From Isoetes taiwanensis (taxonomy: Eukaryota; Streptophyta; Lycopodiopsida; Isoetales; Isoetaceae): 64,000 nucleotides of DNA. The notes below the pieces were generated by a model that did not search any database, was not told the DNA's origin, and saw only the letters and a list, made by a program, of their open reading frames with translations. The DNA is taken from assembly GCA_021234155.1 (NCBI GenBank), contig JAJEKV010000050.1, forward strand, positions 7,676,438-7,740,437, given 5' to 3'. The stretch's first letter is position 1. Each line of letters begins with the position of its first letter. Positions 55,311-64,000 of the stretch are shown piece by piece. Position numbers and translations under genes: made by a program.

Positions 55311-55886
55311 ACTCATGGCATCCACCCAGAAGGAGAAAAGACAAGAATGTATAGACAAGCGGTATTAACCCCGAGGTGTTTTCTAGTCGGGGCACAAAGG
55401 TGCAGTCCTGCATGATATGAATATGGCTCTTATGGAGCTAGGAGGATGGGAGACTTCCGTAGGAAGGGCGATGAGGAAGCCCATGGCTATATTTACTATG
55501 TGTGGAGGCATCCATAATTTTGCTTTACTTAAGGATGGCTAAAATGCTTAAGTAAAGTTGAAAACCTTGAAGTCAAAGCCCCAAACTTTGTAGTTTTGGC
55601 AAGAGTAGTGGAATCGGACCACACATCGGGAAAGAGGGGTGAACTTCATCATAGACTTTCAGGCATTAACATGAAATGGGAGTATAAGTAATGAATATAG
55701 GAAAATATGACCTCATCATAGGAATGGAGTACCTCATTCGACAAAAAGTGGTGTTAGAATCACGGGAACCAAAAAGTAACCTTGATGGGCATAGCGGCAA
55801 GGACTATTGAAATAAGGGTAAAAGATCACCCCAATTATACAATGCATGTCTAGTAAGTTACTCAAATGCATTAAGAGGAGCAAATC
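55310..55886 (+). pseudogene. Gypsy-C gag and protease remnant, second copy
   Basis: Matches 39040-39603. The knuckle region is damaged. NIGKYDLIIGMEYLI is intact near 55692-55740. The frame stops at the TIR element start (55887). Confidence 0.7.
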
Positions 55887-55984
55887 GTCGTATTTAATTA
55901 AAGTGGGACAAATCTCGAATTTTGGGACTCGGGTGAAAATGGGACTCATCTGAGACAAATTTTTTCATTGAATCGTTGTGTTAG

Positions 55985-56335
55985 ATCGGGGGGGAGGGAA
56001 GGGAAGGAGAAGTTGAGAGAAGTAAGGAAGGGTTAAGTTAGAAGAGGGGAGGGAAGAAGTTGAAAAGGGGTGAGAAGAGGGGCAAGGGAGGTGAGAGGAG
56101 GGTGCAAAGGGAGGAAGTTGAGAAAAAGGGGGAGAAGGGGCAAGGGAGGTGAGAGGGAGGGTGCAGGGAGGTGAGTTCGAGGGGGGGAAGAGGGGGGCAA
56201 GGGGAGGTGAGAGGAGGGTGCAAGGGGAGGTGAGTTCGAAGAAGGGGGGAGAAAGAGGGGCAAAGGGAGGGAAGGGCAAGGGAGAGAGCAAGGGGAGGGA
56301 GGGAAGTGGCAAGGGAGGAGTCTCCCCACCCCTCA
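55985..56335 (+). repeat. polypurine tandem array, second copy
   Basis: Same GAGGTGAGAGGAGGGTGCAA units as 39705-40065, with shorter G runs at several positions. Confidence 0.8.
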
Positions 56336-56765
56336 AAATAAAAATAATAATACAATATTCATAATATAAATAAATAAATAAATTACAAATTAATTAATTA
56401 GAGTTGTCAATGTAATTAAATATATAAATTAAGAAAAACATTTACGAGTCAATATATACAATTAATTAATTTAGCTGGAGACATTAATTTAGCCTTAGAC
56501 CATTTCTGCTTTCATAATGGCGAGAATGTACATGGTGAAGCCAAGCCAGAATGTGCAAAGGCGAAAATGTGCATGGTTTGCATGTGCATGTTGAATTGTA
56601 AACATCATTTTCTCCTCTCATGATGTGAAGTGGATGTAAAATATTAACTTAAATAGTAATCCTTGGCATGCCCAAATACACAACTAAGCCCAAATACAAC
56701 ACAACAAGTGCCTCCATTTCGACTTCGGTGAGAGTGAGAATGGAAACATCCTTCATCAAAAAGAA

Positions 56766-57560
56766 ATGGTCGTGCGGCTGCTCTGGGGTTTTGAAACAAA
56801 GACCCAATTGAAAAGTGAGAGCATTGAGCTTGTATGCTACCATGGCTCTGCTACCATGCAAAAAGCGATTCTTCATGCGCTACCATGCAAGAAAGGCAAA
56901 GAAGCGATTTGCTGGCGAGAGATAACCATAGCTTCCTCTGTTGTAGTGTCTTGCGCCCATCTTAGCCCAATTACCCTTGTGCTCTGGTTTGGGCAGCACG
57001 GTTGTAAAATCTTGAATAATCGATGCTTAGGGCTCCATAATCTGTTGATAAATAGCGGGGAGGCCAGCGATGCTAAAATCGTGGGCGGCCTCCTCACGAT
57101 CCGCGATATTGTTGCCCTTCGGAGGAAGAAGATTGAAGATGACATTGAGAAGAAGCTCGGCGGCAACATGGCATGAGGGGCTTCGCCTCCTCTCTAAATC
57201 CTTCTCTAAATCCTTCCTTCCATTCTCTAAATCCTCCTTTCTCTGAATCCTTTCTCTAAATCCTCGCTTCGAGGAGGAAGAAGATTGAAGATGACATTGA
57301 AGCTCGGCGGGGCTCAACAAAGCGGGGGCCGCCCTCCTTTCTCTATATCCTTCTCTAAATCCTTCCTTCCATTCTCTAAATCCTCCTTTCTCTGAATCCT
57401 TTCTCCTAAATCCTCCCTTTCGGAGGAAGAACATTGAAGATGACATTGAAGAAGCTCCCGCAGCGGCAACAGCGCGAGGGCCGCCTCTTTCTCTAAATCC
57501 TTCTCTAAATCCTTCCTTCCATTCTCTAAATCCTCCTTTCTCTAAATCCTTTCTCTAATT
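56766..57560 (+). pseudogene. gene-like fragment with tandem repeat, second copy
   Basis: Corresponds to 40500-41360. One frame (56766-57176) happens to be open for 136 codons and includes SSVVVSCAHLSPIT and RRKKIEDDIEKKLGG, versions of the copy 1 words. Opening of the frame results from small deletions and is not evidence for a gene. The CTCTAAATCC repeats follow. Confidence 0.45.
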
Positions 57561-58659
57561 CCTTCCATTAGGTGCCTCATTAACCCTGCCTCTGTGCTCC
57601 TTTATTTTATTTTTCCATTCCTTTCTTTGCCTCTCTCGGCGTGACAATGGCCTTGAGGGGCTCGCCTCCATACAAAGCACATTTGAAGCCATATCAAGCT
57701 CCCAGTTCATGGCTTTGATCCGGGGCGAAGCGGGGTTTTGCCTCTATAAGCCTTTCATAGTCTCCTTTCTCTAAATCCTTCCATTCCGGTGCACATTACT
57801 TCTTTATTTTTTTTCCATTCTTTTCTTTGCCTCTCTCGGCCGGCGGCAACTAAAGTATGTATAAGAAATGAAGAAGCGGCATGAATGGCGACTAGCAAAA
57901 GAAAATGGCGACTAAAAGAAATGGTGGCCATACCTTATAAAAAGATGCGCCATAGCCTTCTTGCTCGATCTTTCCTATTCTTTACGCATGTATGCGTTTT
58001 CTTGCTCAACTCTTTCCACGATTTTTTATTAAGTGTTGATTTTGCATATACGATTTTTAGGCGTAAGTGTTGGTTAATCCTTGGCCACGAAATTGTTTAG
58101 CAAGCGATTGGGAGCTATGGCGTTGGGAGCTTCTTCCAAGTGGTACAAAAAACTTGTCTCAAAGGTATGTACCAAAGTTAAAAATTCAACCATGGAAGCG
58201 GAAAAAAAAAAAAATTATTTAAAAATTCAACCATGGGGGAAAAAAGGGGGTAAAATATCGTTCAAAAAAGGAAGTGTGTAAAATAAATGCTAATAATATA
58301 GGATTATATTTTGGCGTGTCTAATTTCCTCTTTTCATGTGTGTGCTACTATGTTCACACGTTAAACGTCGTTGCCTTGCCATGGTGCGTTTTCTAGGCAT
58401 ATATTCTTATTCTAAGGTAAAAATTTAACTGCGAAGATCATGATATAATTTACACCTTGCTTAACCCATTTTGAAGGTTCAAGACACAAAATGGGGACAA
58501 TACCATAGGTCTAATAGGCTCTAGTAAGGTTATAATGTGCATTATGGGTGCATATTTTTCATGGAAAATCATTAGGAAATTTATGGGAGGGTATTTTTCA
58601 TAGAAAATACATAGGATGTTTGAAGGTTATTAGTTTTCGACCTTCACCGGACTGAGCTT

Positions 58660-59095
58660 TGAAATTGCCCTTTTTTTACTCTGTTTGCCTTTTTAGGCCT
58701 TCGCTGGTCGAAAAGACCCTCAAACACCATTTTTGCTTTGAGCTGCCTTTCTCAACTTCGGCGAGAATTTGAAGGCCTTCAGCCCTAAAATCTGCGTTTC
58801 ACGGCTTTGAGCGCCTTTCGACTCGAGTCGACTTCGGCTGAAAACCTGCGTTTACGGCTTTGAGCGCCTTTCGACTTTTCGCGAATCGAGAAAGGCCTTC
58901 AACTAAAAACGTGTTTTACGGCTTTGAAGGCGCCTTTCATTTCATGAGTCGAGAAAAGGCCAACCCTAAAACTGCGTTTTTAAGCTTTGGTTGCCTTTCT
59001 CGACTCGCGGCGAGTCAAAGAAGAGCCATTAAAACTGCGTTTTTAAACTTTGAGCCCCGCCTTTCGACTCGCTTGGTCGAGAAAAGGCTCTATTT
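58660..59095. repeat. palindrome array, second copy
   Basis: Same ~65-bp units as 42467-42930 (CTGCGTTTxACGGCTTTGAGCGCCTTTCGACT). Hairpin arms are eroded: most stems of copy 1 have lost bases here, notably at CGACT and CGCGAG. Confidence 0.7.
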
Positions 59096-59816
59096 GTATT
59101 TTCCAAAAAATGGCCCTAGGCATGTTTTATTTTAATTTTTTGCACCGTAGCATCGCCGACTAACAGTTTTGTCTTTTCAGGTCCTTATCTCGCCCGGATG
59201 GTACATGCTTGGGAGCAATGAAAAGAACCAGTTCATTGAAGAAGATGCCGAGAAGTGGTGGTGACATCAGTTGGACATACAAGCGTGGCCAATGAAGGAA
59301 CTCCTCATACAAATTTCTATCGTCACGTAAGTTGCTCAGTGACTTTGAGCTCCACCCGCCGATTTTGCACTAGGTGGTTCATGTGAAAGGGTGTAATCAT
59401 TGTGATATCGACCACTATGGTGCTTCACTCACTTGTAATATATATTGTAATGAGCCCATTTATAAATATAAGGTATCTCAAAACTAGTATTTTTGGTAAT
59501 TAAGTAAACAATTTGCTTATTTTTTGTTGGAATTTGTGATCTCTTGTCTACCCACCCTAAGAAAATAGAGCCAAAATGTCATGGTAAAAGGAATTCACCC
59601 TCCGCATGAAAAACTCTTATTTTGGATGACAAATAAGCCCCAAAAGCAGGGGACTCGACTCGTTATCAGACAAAAGCGGGAGAAAGCTTGGATGCCGCGA
59701 TGCTTGATCAAAATTTGAATTGGGGGCGGTTACCGGTCGAGTGCTCCTTCTTGTGTAAAATAGCGAGTTCCATAAAAAGTGGAAATGGAATGAGTCCACT
59801 TTAATTAAATCGACTT

Positions 59817-60501
59817 AAGTACCATACATCTTTAAGTTGCTGACTTGTGGATGAAGAGACAAAAGAAAATGAGGACAAGACCTTGATAAGCTACCCAAGT
59901 AAGTGGCTAAATTGATAAAAAGAATTTCATGATCTATTGCTAGATGAGATCAAAGGAACTCCCTACATCTGAGAGGAGTCAAGTAATGAAATAGGCTGTT
60001 AGTCTCATGCCCAAAGGCACATGAAGCATTTCTAAAAGCATACAAAAAAGAGCATAAGGGCAAGAACAAGTATCCGCGCGGGGGGCCAAAGGCCCACCTT
60101 GAACTAAGAAGAAGAGACCAGAGAGTCCACAGCGTAAGAGAATCCCACGACCCGCCGGTCTTGATTACCACAAATCCACGGCAATAATGGCTCCACAAAT
60201 CATGCGGAGCATCGGCAAAAGATTTGTTTAATTAGATAGCAAGAATTCTAAAATGGCAGCCTTTTTGCTTTGAGCGCAGGGCCATTGTACTATATATATA
60301 CGGAAGTTTAGACTTAGATGTTTACACAAGTTTAGGATTTTGTTGTCTCACCTCCTTTTTGGAGATTCATGTATTCTCATTGATTATTCAAGATTTTCTG
60401 TTGAGGAGTGACATTTGTTTTTTCTGTTTAGGAGTTGCTTGTTGGATGCAAAGGTTCTCACAAAAGTCGTTCTTCAAGCTCTCTCGAATCGGATCTAAAC
60501 A
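59817..60501 (+). repeat. Gypsy-C tail and Gypsy-D LTR, second copy
   Basis: 59817-60000 matches the Gypsy-C RT start; 60000-60501 matches the Gypsy-D LTR, with CCATTGTACTATATATATA at about 60282-60300 and LTR end GGATCTAAACA at 60501. The PBS after it is shortened (AGCACCGGTTCGGG). Confidence 0.65.
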
Positions 60502-60530
60502 GCACCGGTTCGGGTCCTAGTTTTTCTCCC

Positions 60531-61035
60531 ATGTCTTTCGAATTTCACTTAAGAAGAGCTCCTCAATCAAACTATTGCTCGGCTAGCCCCTGCAGCGTTA
60601 TGATGCTATTAAGTAATTCTTACTATAGCATTATAATATTGAAGGTGTTAAGCCTACATTCCGGTTCTCCTCACCCCCCACCCATTCCCCGGACTTCCTC
60701 CGTCGGGGTCATCCATGCATTGTCGAAATTGCTCACATCGCCTCGACAAACCCTACTTATCAAACTCCACTATACTTCCAGGACTCGAGAAAGCACTTAT
60801 GTTCATATTCCTCCCATCTTTGAGCCCCTGTACCCTCCCAATCCAGGTCACCACCACCACGACATGACTTATTCTTAGGTCTCCTTTGGTCCCACCTATG
60901 TCAATGAATTTCCATCATCACCAACTCTTCAAATATCGGTTAATGTTTACAATATTGAGGACCTCACGCTTGATCTAGAGGGGCTGCCCATCCAAGGATC
61001 AACTTATAGCGTGGGGCCTACTTTTTTTTCTAAGG
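60531..61035 (+). pseudogene. Gypsy-D gag N-terminus, second copy
   Basis: Starts ATGTCTTTCG at 60531. Matches 44385-44900, including VSFGPTYVNEFPSSP at about 60884-60925. Frameshifted. The segment from 60890 to 61240 is almost identical to copy 1. Confidence 0.65.
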
Positions 61036-62649
61036 GCATATTTTGAGTTGCCCTTTGAGAAGGTTAAAATTCTATCGGCCTTTTGTTAGTATTAGAGAAT
61101 TTCAATCAACAATTTCTATCAAAGTGTCAATGAGATACAATGATATTCACTTCACCCTTTACTTCAACTCAATAAGACATGATTTCTATCTTATTCAAGT
61201 ATCAATGGTCTTTAGACTTAACAAACCATTGAAATTATAATTTAAAGCCCGAACACTTTGTAGCAATGGAATGGCGATATCTTGTAGCACCTAATAGTGA
61301 ATTAGGTTTGCCTTCTTCCTGTCGATCTACCAGATCCGATCCCTCTGTAGTTTAATTTACATTCATAAATTTAAAGTGAAAAGCATTATTTCATTAATTG
61401 GATAAAAAGCGCCAATTTTGAGAATTTTGAGCACACCTTATTTGCTCAAGCACGAATACTTTTCACCTAGTACTCGACCCCAACAAACATGAGGGTAATT
61501 AACATACACATATACATACAAATTTTGTGTTATACTTATGCGTGTACATGACACTATTATAAGCTCAATAATGGCCCTACATTTATGCGCCAATAATTCA
61601 CATGAATAATTTTACTTCTTATAAAAGCGGCTTCCGCGAGGGGGTAGAGGCCATTCATCTTCCATGGCTTCTCGATGCCTCGTCGAGCACATCCGCTCTT
61701 TCAAGTGTTACTTGAGCTACAGCGATCTGGCCCGAATCTTCGCTAGAAATAGCGTTAAACGATCCATGGCTCTTATCTAAAAGCTGATGGACACTGCTGG
61801 TGCTTCCGAGGAAGCTCACTCAGCGTTAAAGTCCATATTCTTGGCTTCCGATGGAGATCTATGGTTTGAATGGCATCCGCGAGCTTTGATGTTGATGGCC
61901 AGTGAATCTGCACACTGCTAATAATGTAATAATGACATGGGTACATAATAACTAAGTAAGGATGTAATAGCATTCTGATTAAGGATGTAATATCCATTAC
62001 CTTAGCAAAGGTATATTGTAACGATGTGCTATCCCACCTCCACTTATTACGCAATTTTGTCATTGAATTCAATCATAGCTAAATTAAGTCAAGCAAACAT
62101 GTTTTGAAACACTATTATATTGAAATGCATACATATATCCATCACGAAGATGTATTATACTTGTATTTATACAGCGGTCTTATACACGAGCAATAATGGC
62201 TGTGAAGTCTACCCCAATAATTCACCTCAATAATTCTACCTCACTATAAAAGCTTCTCACCGGGCTAAAGTTCATTCCTCTCACATGGATTATTTGCCTT
62301 CATCAATTCACCACATCGGGGCGATCAAGTGCTCAATGAGCCACTCGATCTTGTTGGTTGCCTAGGCAGGCATCTTCTTCTTGATCCTACGAAGAAGAAA
62401 AGCTTTGGGGCTGAGATTGGTTTGCCTGCATCAATTAAGTGTAATGATCCATCGATTTGGCTTCTGGCGAATGAGCTATGAGATATCGGGGATCACTACT
62501 ACGGATCACGAAGATGAATGAATCACTGTTTAGCATTGTGTAGTGTAAGAGCTCTTGTGTTGAGATGGAAAAGCTTGAGGCGTAACAAATAATAACTAGT
62601 CTATTGTAACTTTCATGTTATGAATGATATAGTAATTATGTAAAGAGCA

Positions 62650-64000
62650 TTACATACCTCAAGAGTTCTCATCATCGTCCTTAGCTTCTTTAGCCACTAA
62701 TTCTTGCAAGTGAGCCCGAACACTCTTGGGGATCACCAGCGACAATGCTTTGTGGTCTCTACGGCCCAACCATAGTCTATTGTTTTCAAAGGTTGGTAGC
62801 GTGGCGGGTCATTAGGATTGGGTCTCCAATTCTTGCTCCAACAATCCCTATCTTGCATTGCATATATGAGGTTCCCTTTAAGCCTTGAGTTCAAACCAAG
62901 AGACAAACACCTCTTCATAATGTGGGAGATTAGGGTCCTCTCTTTGGGTCCTCTTGACAAAAAGCCATCCATGTCGAGGCGGAGTTATCATGTGGTGCGA
63001 TTAGCAAGAGCATTCCCTTCTTGACATCTTGGTAGGGTCGAATATTTCAAGCTGGGTTCTTGGGTCTGCAGAAAGGCCCTAAATAATGAGATGCTTCAAT
63101 GTGCTCATCCACAAACACTCTTTCGGGTTCTTCAATGCACTTTGCACAGTGTGAGCGAGAAATCTGAATGGCTGACTCACAGGGCTGCCGTCACCTGGCA
63201 CTTTCTTGACAAGGTGGACCCGGTAGTCAATAACTTCATTCATATATGTGTTGGACCATGACTTATCGCCCAGCTCTAGAAATAGCTGCCCGGTGCATCA
63301 TGTACTTGGCAATAGAAGCTCTTAATGCACCTATATCTTTCAAGCTCCCATATGGGCTGCGGGACCTTAGGTGACCCTCTGGAATCATAGGTAAACCTTG
63401 GGCATCCTCCTTCCATTAGGATTCCCTTTTAGGGAGCCACTCCCTATGCCTTTGGCCTCATCTTGTAGAACATTAGTGGCCATCCATCCTTCATGCAAAA
63501 CTTGAAGAGTAGAGGTTCCAAGTGACCACATAAGCGGTCCTTCTTATCGGGGATAAATCCTTTCACGAATTCCTTCCAATCGGGAACCTCTGTCACAAGG
63601 TAAGGTGGAAGGAGCCTTTGAACTACTTTTGCTGAAGAGTTGCATAAGCTCGGAATAGTCAATGCATCTGATCTTCTCATTAGAGTAAGTAGTTTCCAAA
63701 TAGGGCATCTATGTCATCGTGGGTGTGTCCAACCATCATGAATCGGTACACTTGATCAAATACACCTAACCAAACCAAGTATGACAAGTAAGAGAAAAGA
63801 TATCTATTCTTATTCTGAGCAATTATCTAGCTGCAAGTAAAGCCTCCTAGGCAACTTGTTTTGCTACCATGGAGACCTTTGATAGGAGGCATAAAATCAT
63901 TTCTCGCCATTCATCATTTTTGTCCTAAGGTTATACGTGTTTTAAAATTCTTTTGCATTTGCTTCGGGGCCGATCGATTATCTCTCAAATGGCCCAATTA
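62650..64000 (-). pseudogene. DUF7869-type pseudogene, second copy, cut by window end
   Basis: Collinear with 46490-47856. The blocks LVTEVPDWKEFVKGFIPDKK (63600-63540 region), VGHTHDDID (near 63715-63745) and QNKN are kept. The QDxxSVGL-like C-terminal part is scrambled. The N-terminal part lies beyond the window. Confidence 0.6.

Larger units (their letters stand above)
55887..59816. mobile_element. TIR element, second copy (3.93 kb)
   Basis: Collinear with 39604-43667. The left terminal repeat is intact (GTCGTATTTAATTAAAGTGG at 55887); the right one has lost two bases. The left AAGTAC flank reads CAAATC here, while the right flank (AAGTACC) is kept, so the target duplication is only visible in copy 1. 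Contains the purine array (55985-56335), gene-like fragment and tandem repeat (56766-57560) and palindrome array (58660-59095). Confidence 0.75.
52594..64000. repeat. second copy of the large segment, runs off the window
   Basis: It begins GGAATGGAATGCTAG within 52597-52610 and is collinear with 36205-47856 to the last base of the window. Identity is perfect over many blocks of 30-100 bp, separated by clusters of substitutions and small deletions. The clusters fall mainly on CAG, CTG and CG sites of the first copy (for example ATCAGACTGC becomes ATCGGGGCGC; GATCTGCC becomes GATGCGCC). Confidence 0.9.

Noticed and set aside
56766-57176. 136-codon frame in the second segment copy as a functional captured gene
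   Set aside because: The collinear sequence in copy 1 is not open; the frame is opened by small deletions of doubtful reality.
1-64000. tRNA, rRNA, bacterial operon or organelle insertion
   Set aside because: I saw no cloverleaf-compatible tRNA, no rRNA-like stretch and no chloroplast or mitochondrial gene text. This was a visual scan; a tRNAscan or BLAST search would be decisive.
52594-64000. Ordinary ancient duplication as explanation for the second copy
   Set aside because: Differences are clustered at CAG/CTG/CG with perfect blocks between, and small deletions dominate. Random decay over time should be more even.

Overview
This window is nuclear DNA of a land plant with a large, transposon-packed genome. 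Evidence for a plant: Ty1/copia and Ty3/gypsy elements with plant-type primer-binding sites, a spliced xylogen-type GPI-anchored lipid-transfer protein gene, and nested LTR elements. The lineage cannot be fixed from sequence alone. The mix of gypsy elements with a DUF7869-type protein and many TIR elements would fit a seed-free plant (fern or lycophyte), but that is only an impression. Only one convincing intact host gene is visible, at 33925-35047 (+).

Layout. 1-3709: AT-rich flank with diverged repeats. 3715-26512: Gypsy-A, a full-length LTR retrotransposon with target duplication CACAT at both ends. It holds two later insertions. Gypsy-B (9424-16488, target duplication GTACC) sits in its RNase H region. 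A minus-strand copia element (20741-25780, target duplication ATCTG) sits in its 3' LTR. Removing both leaves an element of about 10.7 kb. Gypsy-A reads LTR - PBS - gag - protease - RNase H-like domain - RT - second RNase H - integrase - LTR. The RNase H-like domain between protease and RT, with all four expected acidic residues, is the most unusual coding feature here. 26911-30311: a TIR element with a six-unit array of GGATCACACCA hairpins. 30312-33900: AT-rich intergenic DNA. 33925-35047: the lipid-transfer protein gene, four exons including a 21-nt micro-exon.

36205-47856 and 52594-64000 are two copies of one segment, spaced 16.1-16.4 kb apart. Each holds the same mosaic: a minus-strand LINE remnant, a gypsy remnant (Gypsy-C) split by a TIR element of about 4 kb, an LTR and gag start of a Gypsy-B relative (Gypsy-D), and a minus-strand pseudogene with the DUF7869 signature. 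The second copy runs off the window. Its differences from the first are not spread evenly: long identical blocks alternate with short scrambled clusters, mostly at CAG/CTG and CG. This looks more like systematic base-calling error in methylated DNA, or an unpolished false duplication, than ordinary divergence. 47857-52593 is seen once and holds exon-like pieces, a CpG-dense promoter-like stretch and short repeats.

Nothing here forms an operon-like system. The genes are selfish elements in various states of decay around one secretory cell-wall protein gene.
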